Assembly: GCA_000697055.1 (NCBI GenBank)
Contig: JNDT01002218.1
Coordinates: forward strand, 62,001 to 126,000
DNA: 64,000 bases
Direction of reading: 5' to 3'
Origin: Saksenaea vasiformis B4078
Taxonomy: Eukaryota; Mucoromycota; Mucoromycetes; Mucorales; Saksenaeaceae
Numbering within the stretch: the first letter of the stretch is position 1; each line of letters begins with the position of its first letter. Below the pieces are notes generated by a model that was given only the letters and a program-made list of their open reading frames with translations, was not told the origin of the DNA and did not search any database. Below, piece after piece: positions 1 to 11,736 of the stretch. The position numbers were made by a program, and so were the translations under genes.

Positions 1-1
1 G

Positions 2-1447
2 TTACAACTTCCCGAATACCGCAAGTCGAAAAATCTGCAGAGCATGCTAGAGGCCATGCCAACCACAGCATCCCCGGAATTGTACCTGAAGATCTATAAC
101 ACGATGTTGAATGTATGTTTACGTCATGGACAACTGGACCATGTTGAGCAGGTCATCGATCGGATGAAACAGACTGTGGTCCCTGACGCAGTAACATACA
201 ACGTTTGGATCAGGTCAAAGCTCGTAGTAAAGAATCTAGCGGAGGCGGAGGCGATCTACCGTACGATGATTGATTCTGGTGTGGAACCGACAACTTCAAC
301 TTACAATAGCTTTATTAAGTACGCTTGTCGAAACAAAGCTTGGGGTGACGTTTTGAAATGGTCAGATCGATTAGGAGCCACCGCGACCGCCAACTCCATA
401 ACACTGCGAATCCTTCTAGGAGAAATCACCGAGCACAAAGATAACCGACTTGTTTCTGCGTTTGAGCGCGCCGCAAATACGTGCCTGTTCGCGTTACCTA
501 GCAACGAAGTAGTTTTGAATCCATGTATCGGGGCGTTGCTTCGCCACAATCGTACCGATACTGCTCTTAGGATCCTCAAACGACTGTTTGATCAGTATAA
601 ACACGAGCCGCCAACATTGCGTGCGTGTAATTTGTTAATACTTGCACTGGCCCAAAAAGGAGATTGTGGATACGCTCACAAAATACTGAACTCCATGGTC
701 AAAGTCAAAGAACTGCCCAAGCCAGATGTTGTTAGTTATACCACACTTATTCACGGTTATTTGGAGGCTCCCACTGCAGCGGATATCGAACTTGTACTTT
801 CCCTATATCAAGAAATGCGTAGTCAAGGTATCCAGTCAAATGTAACCTTACAGACAACGCTGCTGAACGCAATTGTGAAGTCAAAGTTTGCGGATTTGAA
901 GAGTGCTACAGCACTGTTCCAATTGATGGTAATGGAGGAAGATGAACAAAGGAAGCATGTAGTATCCCAAAGTAAAGACAAATCTGCGGTTTTACGGAGG
1001 GCTACATCATTGTTTCACCAAATGAAGAACGCAGATGGAACGCAAAGGATTTCACAGACGATTATGTATAACGTCATGATGGACGCTTATTTTATTCATC
1101 ACTGGAGACGTAATCAGACACATGCACCCTATACATTATTAAAAGAAGCAGCACGGAAGCGGATTCTTTCAACATCAACATTGAATATTTGGGTACGTGG
1201 TCTGTGCCTACTTCAGCGCGATCCCGAAGCGACTGAGCGGATGGTTTGCTGGTTTGAGCAGCGAGGTATAAAGATGAACGAAAGGACGCTGTGGCTCCTG
1301 GTTAGAGGGAATTGCTTAATAAAGCGCTGGGATCTCGCAAGGCATTGGCTACAAGTTTTCGAAGAAGAAAAGGGCCACGTTATCCAAGGACGCGGGCTGA
1401 AGTACATGAAGTCAATCGTTTTAGAAAAAACAAGCAAGACTGTATAA
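2..1447 (+). CDS. PPR-repeat protein, 5' partial
   Basis: Pentatricopeptide repeat protein, a helical-repeat RNA-binding family that mostly acts on organellar transcripts. The frame is open from base 2 of the window with no stop, so the true start lies upstream; the first ATG in view is at 44. PPR-like units are visible: VTYNVWIRSKL...EAEAIYRTMIDSGVEPTT at about residues 49-84 from that ATG, followed by STYNSFIKYACRNKAW, and later VVSYTTLIHGY...LYQEMRSQGIQSN at about 225-262. No intron interrupts the visible part, unlike most neighbours. It converges on the stomatin gene downstream. The target RNA and orthology cannot be told from sequence alone; mitochondrial location is inferred from the family. 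Confidence 0.85.
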   Translation, partial: LQLPEYRKSKNLQSMLEAMPTTASPELYLKIYNTMLNVCLRHGQLDHVEQVIDRMKQTVVPDAVTYNVWIRSKLVVKNLAEAEAIYRTMIDSGVEPTTSTYNSFIKYACRNKAWGDVLKWSDRLGATATANSITLRILLGEITEHKDNRLVSAFERAANTCLFALPSNEVVLNPCIGALLRHNRTDTALRILKRLFDQYKHEPPTLRACNLLILALAQKGDCGYAHKILNSMVKVKELPKPDVVSYTTLIHGYLEAPTAADIELVLSLYQEMRSQGIQSNVTLQTTLLNAIVKSKFADLKSATALFQLMVMEEDEQRKHVVSQSKDKSAVLRRATSLFHQMKNADGTQRISQTIMYNVMMDAYFIHHWRRNQTHAPYTLLKEAARKRILSTSTLNIWVRGLCLLQRDPEATERMVCWFEQRGIKMNERTLWLLVRGNCLIKRWDLARHWLQVFEEEKGHVIQGRGLKYMKSIVLEKTSKTV

Positions 1448-2722
1448 AGTACAAGGCATGCATACCACACGCAATCCCTCTCCCTTTCTCCATTGTCACC
1501 TATTCCCGATTATGTATAGTTCATTATCTATTTTCCCACCACTCTGTAATAAACCTTGTTGTTTGATTTCGCAACCGCTTGGAGTCCCCATTTCGCATCT
1601 CGCCAACGTCCTAGAAATAATTCTATTGTTTGCAAGTGGTGCCGACGTTCAGCTGAGATCGGTGTCTGATGTACAACGATCGAAAAACTTTTAGTCAAAG
1701 TATCATGAGAGCATTGCGGATCAGATAATGGTTAAACGTGAGAATCTTCCAATTAAGTGGCCGACGTCCAACTAAGCGACTGTTGGCTGCAGGTAGATAG
1801 GACACAATTTTGAACAAACCGCTGTCACTTCCTTTTTGCGCAAATCCCGACGAACTGCTAGCAACTATGATGTATTCCAATTAAAAGATAGCCAGGCTGA
1901 GTGCGGGTTTATCTCAGGTAATCCGTACTCTCAGCCAGGCTGACACTAAAGTAAGTTTGCTAAGCTGCTTAGCAACGCTTTTCGTGATCGCACGTTTTCT
2001 AGCTGTTGTACCATTCTAAAACGTTAATTTAGAAAAACGTAGTTGCTCGGAGGATACATGTATAGCTGGTAGATCGCGCCATACACTACCCTCAAGCGGT
2101 CAATCCAATTTAAACAGCACTAGGTTTGACTGTTGTCGGGAAGATAACAGTTCATTCCGCTAGGACGGGACCGTTGCTAAGCACGGTTCCTGTAATGCAC
2201 GTATTTCCCAAATATAGTACGCGTCTGGCATATGACGCGGATAGATTTCTTTGTCGTACAAACTTTTATCGTGACGTTCCACTTGTTACAGGAGTGCAAG
2301 CCGTTCTCATTTTCATTCATTCGTTGTGATTCGTGTAATTAATTAGATTCCTATGAGATATGCCAAGATCCAGTAAGTAGGATGAGTAGGTAGAACGGCT
2401 TCAAAATTCACTAGGAACAATGCAGGTGATGTTGTCGAAACAATCGGATAATACATATCAGGAAAACCTGGAACAATGCCATAGCAATAAGTGATTTACA
2501 AATGCATGACGATAGATCTTATAGCGGAACAATTAAGCATCAGCCACAGCCTATACCGCATACTGATTATGCATTGAAAACAATAGCATTTACTGCTCTT
2601 TTTCTTATTTTATTTCGAATACTTGCAATCGCAAAGATCACGAAGGAGGGGATAATCACTAACAAACTTGCGTGGAATATAGGGTAGAAAGATTAAAAAA
2701 AAGATAGAAAATTACAATACAG
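1448..2722. other. Convergent intergenic region, no gene seen
   Basis: This lies between the 3' ends of the PPR gene and the stomatin gene. Short ORFs here have no recognisable protein character. A direct repeat of AGCCAGGCTGA occurs near 1888 and 1934. I see nothing else I can support. Confidence 0.5.
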
Positions 2723-3947
2723 TTAGTTATTGCTAAGCGTTCTGTAGGAGGCAGCATGAAGGTGGCCAAAATATTGGTGGTTCTTGTCATTGCCAGCGTC
2801 AGAAGGCAAGTAGATGATTCTGGTATCTGGAGCTCTCGACAATGTGTTGATTGTGTCGAGATATCGAATTTGTAATGCAGCAGGAGTGCTTAAGACGTCA
2901 GCTGCCTCACGCATCAATTTCGCAGAATCAACTTCGGCTTTAGCAGCAATGACTTTACTCTCACCAACACGTCGAGCTTGAGCAGCAGCCGATAGTGATT
3001 CTTGAAGTTCTTTTGTGAAAGTTAGATCTTTGATCAACATTGACTCGATCTATTGAAAAAATTAGACTCATCACCGATAAAACGCAGAATTGTCTACTTA
3101 CACGAACGCCCCATAACTTAGCAATTGGTGCAGTGACAGATTGAATCTCTTGTGCAATAGCTTCACGGTTCTCGATACAGTCTTGCAGAACCTTTGCACC
3201 GAGGATGTGACGTAGTGTAGTCTGTGTTCTGATCCAACGCAATAAATATCATATTATTTCAATTATGAAACAGTCATAGTACCTCTCAACCAACGCACGC
3301 TTTACGTCGCTGACGCCAAATTCGGACTGATATGGATCAACAATATGCCAGTACAAAACGCTGTCGATCCTGACATTGACATTGTCTTTGGTCATGATCA
3401 CTTGTCGAGGAATTTCAACAATTTGCATCTTGACATCGACACGATGAACATTTTCGGTGACTGGGTTGATCTATCGTAGTATGTGAGTATGTGGGTGAGA
3501 AAGTTGAACAAATTCATACTTTAATCAGACCAGGATCCGCGCACTTGTAAAATTTGCCGAAACGTGTGACCAGACCGACAGTACCTTGATCAATAGAAAT
3601 GTATGGGTTGGGACAACAAACACAGCATGGAATCTAAATAGACAAATGGCATAAGTCATGAGTATTTTAAAACGAACGCTTACCGAGCCGAGTGTCCCTG
3701 TAATGCTACCAATAACGTTCATCATTGTACCATACCAGCCCTAAAATATGATCTTATGTTTAAAAAAAGAAGACACACATGACGATAAGAAGAAACTTAC
3801 GTGTTTAATTGTGCTTATGTCCATTTCCATACCAAACTTCGGCTGCAAGCCTTTGGTAGCAAGTGGTGCTTTCTGAATCCGCGTTGGCACGGATACTTCA
3901 TTGGACTGGGATTGAAAGGCGATCGGGATTTCCTCTGAGGATGACAT
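2723..3947 (-). CDS. Stomatin-like (SPFH/band 7) protein A
   Basis: Membrane-associated SPFH/stomatin family scaffold protein, about 319 aa. Six exons on the minus strand: 3947-3801, 3740-3684, 3633-3520, 3470-3283, 3228-3102 and 3049-2723, all GT-AG and joined in frame. Start MSSSEEIPIAF; then GWYGTMMNVIGS and IPCCVCCPNPY (a cysteine-rich membrane-proximal segment typical of stomatins, likely palmitoylated); then the band-7 core with GLVTRFGKFYK, VLYWHIVDPY, and a helical C-terminal part (ESLSAAAQARRVGESKVIAAKAEV). It is divergent from, and paralogous to, stomatin-like gene B, with shared intron positions. Role in membrane microdomains or channel regulation is family knowledge; the specific function is unknown. 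Confidence 0.93.
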
Positions 3948-4264
3948 GAAGAGAAGAAGACAACAGAGAGAAAGAAGAGAGAAAAAATTAAAAGAAAAGG
4001 TCGAGTAATAAAGTAGTACGGGGAAGAGAAGTGGTATGAGAAAATCGATTGCGGAATTATGAATCAAGTAGCGCACTTGGGGTCATGCTGAGCAGGTTTC
4101 GAGGTGACGCTGAGTTGCATAAAAGTTGCTGAGCAAGCTAGCAATGTAAGACAAAACCTTTCTCACGCGACGTTTTTTTTCTTTCGTTCTTTTCACAGTT
4201 TCTTTTTCACTTCTTTCTTTTCTTTTAAAGAGAGTTCAACCCTTTCGCTACAACCCGATCAAAT
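3948..4264. promoter_or_regulatory. Shared divergent promoter of the two stomatin genes
   Basis: 317 bp separate the two start codons, so both promoters and 5' UTRs must lie here. The half next to gene B is rich in T/C runs on the plus strand (about 4165-4230) and the half next to gene A is pyrimidine-rich on its own strand (about 3950-4015). No clear TATA box is visible. Co-regulation is inferred from layout only. Confidence 0.6.
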
Positions 4265-5630
4265 ATGAGCACCAGCTACCGTACCACAGGTACGAAAATC
4301 AAAGATGATGTCTCTATCGAGCTACAATCATATATCTCTAAACCGAATACGTCAGATGATCATCATTATAGCCATACTCACCCAACAACACTCTCTACAG
4401 AGGATGATGAAATAGAAGTCGGTATTGGCAAATACGGCCTCCAGCCCTCCTACGCAAAAGAACTTAGTCTTGATAATATCAACGATGTAAGGATCTATCA
4501 CAAGAAAAAATATCGCGTATGAACCGTATATCATTAGGGGTTTTATGGAACCATGATGAATTGCATTGGTTCAACGTTTGGTTTCTTCGGATCGGTAGGT
4601 GATTTCTGCCGTGATCGTTTGTTATTAACATTCTATACTTAGTTTCCTTGCTGTGTCTGTTTTCCTAATCCATACAAACGCATCAAACAAGGTATATAAA
4701 TGAATCATTCTGATGCTTGTTGCTGACACGTTTGATAGGCAAAGTCGGTCTCGTTTCTCGTTTCGGAAAGTTTTATAAGTGTGTTGATCCAGGACTTGTC
4801 AAGGTAAACATAAATATTACCATTGTTGTCCCGTGCTGACCGATGCGTACAGATCAATCCCATCACTGAAAAGCTTCGTCGCGTCGATATCACAATTCAA
4901 ATTACCGAAATACCGAAACAGGATGTTATGACAAAGGTATGCTGCTGTTGCATTTTTCTCATAGGCTAAACTATTGTTTGCTCGCTGTATAGGATAACGT
5001 CAGTATTGCCATTGAATCTGTGCTGTATTGGCACATTGTTGATCCATATGAAGCGGAATTCGGTGTCGCAGATGTGCATCTAGCACTTGTCGAAAGGTAT
5101 AGAAAGAAAAAAAAAGTGATCAAACCATAGCTGACTCTTCTATCTGTCCCAGAGCACGTACGAGCCTTCGCGACGTTTGTGGCAGTCATTCTCTGCAGGA
5201 CCTTATTGAAAATCGAGACGCGATCTCAACGGAGATTCAAGAAATCATTGACCCCGCTGCACATCGATGGGGTGTTAAGGTACAGCAAACAAAGAAGATA
5301 TCCTTAAATTATAACACATCATTATTATACCAGATTGAAGCCACATTGGTTAAAGACATCGAGTTTTCGCTGCAGTTGCAAGAATCGCTTTCGTCAGCCG
5401 CGACGGCAAAACGATTGGGTGAATCACGAGTGATCGCGTCGAAGGCAGAAGTTGAAGCTGCCAAGCTCATGAGAGATGCTGCTGATATTCTAGCTACGCC
5501 GGCCGCTATGCAACTACGACAATTAGAAACGCTGACAACCATGAGTCGCAATGCTCAGGGATCAAAGACGATTTTCATACCCTTGCCCAATTCCGGTGAA
5601 CAAATGACAGCCGCTATTCAATCCACCTAA
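4265..5630 (+). CDS. Stomatin-like (SPFH/band 7) protein B
   Basis: Second SPFH/stomatin protein, about 334 aa. Eight exons: 4265-4486, 4538-4594, 4643-4691, 4739-4803, 4853-4936, 4993-5096, 5153-5279 and 5334-5630. The N-terminal region is longer than in protein A (His-rich DDHHYSHTH). Shared landmarks: GTMMNCIGS, FPCCVCFPNPY, GKVGLVSRFGKFYKC, VLYWHIVDPYEAEFGVAD, RTSLRDVCG, ESLSSAATAKRLGESRVIASK. Every intron of A is present at the homologous site, and B has two extra introns that split A exons 3 and 4 (49+65=114 nt and 84+104=188 nt). An AATAAA signal follows at 5691. Function beyond the family role is unknown. Confidence 0.93.
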
Positions 5631-6899
5631 AGGACAATGATCTCCTTATTTACTTGTATGTACTAGCTCTGTTACCCCTACTTTAACTGTAATAAATGAA
5701 ATGCAATCAATTTAAAATGGGATCACATCAACAACAACAACAACCACGTGGGTTGCCAGCCACTTGATGCATCGTACAATTGATGATAGTATTGTAGCTT
5801 GGTGGTATCTAATAGCCGTACAACATTGTACTCGACAGCGTAAAAAGTGGTTTCCTGTAATAGGCATAGTTCAGCTCTGAGATCGTTATTTCCCTTATGA
5901 CAAAAGCAAACAGGTCGAATTCTCGCGTTCGTGCGATACAACCAATATCCAGAATTCCTAATGGACACACTTCAGGTATTTCTGTGGATAAATCATCGTA
6001 AGAACGCTTTGGCGGCTTTACCTACAGGTGCGCGTTTTCTCTTGTTACTGCCCGTCATGCGTTAGCTTCACGATGGTGTCGACATAAGACGCTACCGGCC
6101 GAAATTTTCACGAGCGTACGCTCTCCACTCGCTGCCGTGAGTGCTGGGCGCACCAATGAGACACTGGGTGGTTCCGTCTGGTACCTTGCCTAGAAAGCAA
6201 GGCTTTGAAAAATAGCAGGCACCAATAACGACATGCCCGTTTTTACTTGACCTTATTCGTTGTCATTTATCGTATGTTCTTTTTAAAGAATATCAGTTAA
6301 CGGAAGGATATGCAGTCGGATGTGAACGAAGGGGCAGGTGCTTCTCGTAGCAAAGCGGAAGTCAAAGGCATTTCCCGTAATGAACATCTGGCTACACATC
6401 CAGCGGTGTATCTTGCTTCCACGATATTTACACAGTTACGGGATCTGTATAATCCTTCCATGTTTTTTCAAGCTATCTATCCTTTCTCAATGTGTCCCAC
6501 TCAACATATCCTTTTCGCAATGTCTTCTCTTGTGACAAATTCCTTTGCATGGATTATATTATTATACATAACCTTCTTATTCTATAATATATCTTGCATA
6601 TCTGCTAACGACTTCCAGATCACTTTGCTTGATCCCTTCCGATATGTTGTTTTCCTACACGCTCTTCCCTTACACGGTTTCCTCTACCATCTCGGGTATT
6701 GAGATCGAAAAAAATGTTGCTAATAGACCAATACAGAATCTGCCCCACCTGCTTGCAACTGAAACGGAACAAGCGAAGCGAAGTGGAGAATAGCTCGTCG
6801 AAACATACTACGCTTTGTCAGCAGTCAAACCCATGCTGTGTGACTCGGGGTATATGGCGCAAGCATACCGAGACCGACATCTTTGAAGACAGACATAAC
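5631..6899. other. Intergenic region, no supported gene
   Basis: Begins with the 3' UTR and AATAAA (5691) of stomatin B. A 130-codon ORF at 6310-6702 has no recognisable domain. The frame of the following dehydratase gene is open upstream to 6699, but that extension has no family similarity I can see. Confidence 0.45.
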
Positions 6900-8291
6900 A
6901 TGCCACCGAGATTACCTGATATTGCTGTCATACGTGCTCTTATCCCTCAGCTGTCGGCTGAACTCCATAAAGGGCAAGCAGGTGAGTCATGAGGATGCGA
7001 GCTTTCTGGTATTGAGTACAAATGATGCAGGCCGCATTGGCATTGTCGGAGGATCCGAAGAGTAAGTCGATGAATAATTAGAAAAGAAGATCTAACACTA
7101 TTAAAAAAAAACGAACAGTTATACGGGTGCACCATTTTTCAGTGGTATTTCGTCAATGAAGATGGTAAGCCGTAGCATAAAATTTATGCATCGCGTGGAC
7201 CGACCACTTGGAGCTAGGGAGCAGACCTTTGCCATATTTTTTGCGAACCCGGAGCTGCTGCCGCGATCAAGGTAGGTTTGTAACTGCGGAAAAGAACAAA
7301 CTTCTTATCCAAGGTGCCTTACGTTTAGTCCTATTCGCCAGATCTCATCGTTCATCCATATATGAGGACGCAGCCATTCGGAAGTCATGAAATTATCCCC
7401 ATTAAGGATATCGTTGATAGGATTGCAGGCGTGTTCTCACGCCTTCATGTCCTTGTTGTGGGACCGGGACTGTCGCGTGATGTATTGATGCAAGAAAGTG
7501 CCAGAGGGATTATCCAAAAGGCTCGGGAGCAAAACATGGCCCTGGTGCTGGATGCGGTATCTTTCGATTGCTTCAAAGAGATATTTTACTTACTTTTCTT
7601 GTGGGTACAAGGACGCGTTGTTCATGGTGCAACATCATCCGGAGACGGTTAGGAATTATACTAAAGCTGTCCTTACACCAAATGCTGTCGAATTTAAACG
7701 TCTATGCGACGCACTGGTAAATAGTATCTCTGACGTTGCTTCATCTGACTGTTACCCTAGAACGTTCGTGTAGATGAAAATGACGGGCCTGGAGCAACAC
7801 AGATGCTAAGTCAAGCGTTGGGTGGTGTAACCATTGTTCGAAAAGGTCAGGTAGATCTGATCTCGAATGGCCATGACGGTAGGCAGACGAAATTTTTTCC
7901 TCGTTTATTTACTAGTCCTACACAGTTTTGGAATGCGATGTGCAAAGCAGCTTAAAGAGAGTCGGCGGTCAAGGAGACGTCTTATCAGGCGTTATCGCAA
8001 CATTTTTGGCGTGGGGAAAGCTCTACGCGGATGGGCAAGAAAAGTAAGTATTAAGCGAGAGCACGAGACGTGGTTACTCATCAGCACTACAAAAAAAAAA
8101 AAAGCTTTGTCCGATTGCCAACCGAGTTATCGCCATCTGATATCATCATGCACGCTGCTTGGGCTGGATGTAGCGTCACGCGACATAGCTCGAATACAGG
8201 GTTTTTGCACAATAAGCGCGCGTTTCTCACTTCAGATATGCTTCCCCATATTCAATATGGTCTTCGTCTGACAGTTGGAACCGATAATTAA
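6900..8291 (+). CDS. NAXD: ATP-dependent (S)-NAD(P)H-hydrate dehydratase
   Basis: Metabolite-repair enzyme that dehydrates damaged NAD(P)H hydrates back to NAD(P)H using ATP (YjeF C-terminal / ribokinase-like fold). Nine exons: 6900-6981, 7031-7061, 7119-7164, 7218-7271, 7329-7556, 7612-7716, 7761-7878, 7926-8043 and 8105-8291, giving about 322 aa. Family landmarks in order: [59 protein letters not shown], and the glycine-rich GGQGDVLSG near the end of exon 8. I took ATG 6900 because family similarity begins just after it ([14 protein letters not shown]); an in-frame extension to 6699 is possible and might carry a targeting peptide. Exon 2 is only 31 nt. Confidence 0.9.
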
Positions 8292-9792
8292 TTAAAAAAA
8301 TTCACACATCATACCACTTAAAAAGATCAGCTGGGTTCCTTAAGCTAGTAATAGAAGAATCATAAGAACAGTTTCACCCGTTCTTCGATAGGAAAAAAGG
8401 TCGAGAGCTTTTTTTTCCAATCATATTGTCTCCGCTTTCCGATGTCTACAAGGAAAAACCTCGAGTTGCGCTTTTACTGGATTTCATATCATTTTACGAT
8501 CAATAGAGGCTACTTTACGTCGAGCGAACATGGCGCTGGGGTGCATCACTCCTTTACGCCTAGTGCGCCTTACGTGAGAAATAGGATCCCACAGACGTTA
8601 CTTGATTCGAATTCACCCCAAATGTATTCGCTTAGTCCAAAAATACGTAGAGCGCTACCACCAGTTACATCTTCTTAGATTATGAATCTCTTTTTCCTTA
8701 GCTTCGAGAGATTTACGATGATGTATGCTTCTGTTGAGATAATGCGTTTAGCCTATTTTTAGTCGGCAAATGATGGTACCTATGGCACCCATGACCATAA
8801 GGTACATATATGTAAAGCTCTACCTGTGTCCCTTCGGTTGCGGATAATTAATTCGCATCAATCCTTTTTGGTATCCGGAAATAGCATGTTGTCGTTAGTC
8901 AGTAGCAATAGTGTAAAGGCAGGAGATTAGTTCAAATTCGCTGTCGGCAATTTTATTTGTCAAGATGTGTAAAACCGTATTAGCTGAAGTCTCAATCTGC
9001 CAATGGCTCTTTCAAAGGTGTCTTCTCCGAAGTCTCTATCGCTGATACAATTTTTCGTAAAAAGTTGATAAGAGAGGGCTTGATGAATATTATAGCAACC
9101 TATTTTTATTCGGCTGAGTGTTTGGCGCAGACTTATCATACAGTGGTATATTACCTAGTCATCAGTTTGAGCAGTTACCAGAACGTTGTTTGTCCCATCT
9201 GGCCTCGTTCCCAGTGCGTGTATGATGGACAATGCGAGATAATACTTCTAACAAAGGATATCGATTATTTGATATGTTGCCTATCTACCGACTGAATTAG
9301 ACTTGGAATAAGATGATAACGCTGAACGCAACATCCGTCATATACTGGTTTAGTACATCCAACTGACGTCTCGTCCTGAAGCGTTACTCCAGTCGGCTCA
9401 GCGGTAAGGTGCTGCTATCGGCTCGCTCGTATGACATATAAGTGCCTGGACATGTGTGTCATGGGTCAAGCGTTAAAGCAAATTTAAGGGCTACGGATTC
9501 CGTCTCTCCCACGTGCTTAATCTGTCGGAAGGAAATGTCAAAAGATTCCTTGTCTGTAAAACCCCGAGGACAATTGATGGAAAAAAAATTCCCAAAATAA
9601 ACCCGTATTTGTTGCATGGATAACTCCCATTATAAGTAATACGTTACCCAACCAAAACATAGCCAATATGACAGAAGGAGTCATAAAAAAAGGGGGTGTG
9701 AGAGGACATGTGTCTTAAGGCGAAAGCGAGTCAGTAAGTCAATACGTCATATTCGCTTTCCCCTTTACTTCCTTCTTGTTACTTTACAATAA
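8292..9792. other. Intergenic region, nothing recognised
   Basis: About 1.5 kb with only short ORFs lacking family character. The last 70 bp before the acyltransferase start is pyrimidine-rich, consistent with a promoter and leader. Confidence 0.45.
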
Positions 9793-11542
9793 ATGATATC
9801 TCCTAACCTAGTTCAAGAGATAGCAGCACAACGTGGTTCGCTGATTTACAGCCATGCTGATGGAACAGCATCCGACATCTTTCCGACGAAATCAGCTGTT
9901 AATCATGAGACGGAAGATGCATCAGACCTATTGCTATCAAAGGTATCTACGGAGAACCGAGTAACGCAGTCAGCACGACGACAGTTTAAGCTCGCCAAAC
10001 AACGACGGCTGGAATTCAAGGCTCGGATGACAAAATTTGATATATCTAATCCAGAAACCTCTAATGACACGTTTCGTGGATTTTATACACTATTCTGGAT
10101 TGCCATGGCTTTCTATGTCATACAAACAGTTATTCGTTGTTATGAGCAGGAAGGAATTTTACTGAGTCTTGGCTTCTATCGGTTGATTTCCAAAGACAGC
10201 TTGGCCTTGTTGGTTGCCGACTTCACAATGGTCGCCACGACGTTGTTTAGCGTTGTCTTTTCTAAACTGTTGGTGTGGGGTGTGATCAAATATGAAACAA
10301 CGGGCTTCCTTCTGCAGCATTTATGTCAGGCACTTTTCCTCTTTATGAATTTAAATTGGATATTTTGGAGGTAAGGTGCCATCGAATTCTCACGCTTCGG
10401 GCTGATTGGCGTGTGCCGCAATGCATAGGGATTGGCCGTGGGTACAATCAGGCTTTTTTACTATGCATACCGTGGTGATGCTGATGAAAATGCACTCCTA
10501 CACCTCGCTCAACGGAGACCTTTCAGTAAAATACCGTAGACTCAAACAGCTCAAGGCCATATTTCCGTCACGGGTAGCCGAACTCAGCAAGGGTACGGAA
10601 GAGCAGCGGACTGAATTAAAGCATATGGAAGCGGAAATGGAGTTTCTTGAGGAAGAACTTGTTCATGGTGGCACAAGATACCCAAACAACATAACCTTTT
10701 TCAATTATCTTGATTTCCTTCTGGTTCCTACGCTGGTGTACTGGATGGAATATCCTCGAACAGATAGGTACATATAGCCAATAGTTTTTCTGCTACGGTC
10801 TCACTTTGGTCTGTAGGATTCGGCCATGGTACGTTTTTGAAAAAACGGTGGCTACGTTGGGAACATTTCTGTTACTTTATGTCACCACAGAACGCTACAT
10901 CCTGCCAAAGTTGTATGATCCGAACATGTCGGAAGCACGCGTGGTCATTGAACTACTCTTTCCTTTCATGACAAACTACTTGTTTATCTTCTATATCATT
11001 TTTGAATGTATTCTCAATGCCTTTGCAGAGATCAGCAGGTAGTGCACCTGATGGAATCTTAAACTTTTTCCTCACAGTCAATTTTTTAGGTTTGCTGATC
11101 GGAACTTTTATGATGACTGGTGGAACAGGTAATTAGAGGAAAGGCAAAAAACAAATCTCAATTAATCACGATATACGGTAGTATAACTTATGATGAATTT
11201 GCAAGAAAATGGAATAAGCCGGTACATCATTGGTTACTACGACACGTGTACGCTCAAACTATGGAATCTTACAAACTATCCAAAACGAACGCCACCTTTG
11301 TTACATTTCTTTTATCATCAGCTGTCCATGAGCTTGTCCTGGTTGCCTGCACTCGAAAAATCCGGATGTACCTTTTTATGCTTCAGATGTCTCAGCTGCC
11401 TCTTATCATGATTGGGAGACATCCAGCGATCCGAAAGCGCTCGGTACTAGGCAACGCGTTCTTTTGGTTTGGCATGTTCTGTGGACCACCATTTCTGGGT
11501 ATCTTGTATTGTAGAGAGGCCTTTTGGTCGAATTACCTGTAA
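9793..11542 (+). CDS. Sterol O-acyltransferase (ARE/ACAT, MBOAT family)
   Basis: ER membrane enzyme that esterifies sterols with fatty acyl-CoA for storage in lipid droplets. Five exons: 9793-10370, 10429-10767, 10817-11038, 11090-11128 and 11182-11542, about 512 aa. The hydrophilic N-terminus is followed by several hydrophobic segments (from about residue 98). The family signature FYDDWWN lies in the short 39-nt exon 4 (RFADRNFYDDWWNS), followed by DEFARKWNKPVHHWLLRHVY. The conserved MBOAT histidine is in SSAVHELVLV near residue 446. Length and motifs fit ARE1/ARE2/SOAT better than DGAT1, but a diacylglycerol acyltransferase role cannot be ruled out by eye. Confidence 0.9.
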
Positions 11543-11736
11543 AAAAATCTATAAGATGAGAAGCATCCATTAGAGCAAATAAAACACAAGTTGTCTTACC
11601 ATAGCATAAAGGAAGGGAGTTCGTCATCGCGAATATGATTGGCTGACGGACTTCGCTGGATACGTCACAGTAAACGCGCGTCGGATGAAAAGGTAGGCGA
11701 AGCTATCCCACCGACGTTTGGTTGTTTGCTACAGAC

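Noticed and set aside
6310..6702. 130-codon ORF between stomatin B and the NAXD gene
   Set aside because: No domain, AT-rich second half with random-looking hydrophobic composition, and no splice-linked continuation.
9361..9470. tRNA-like sequence
   Set aside because: A few stem-like matches but no consistent A/B boxes or cloverleaf; I found no tRNA in the window.
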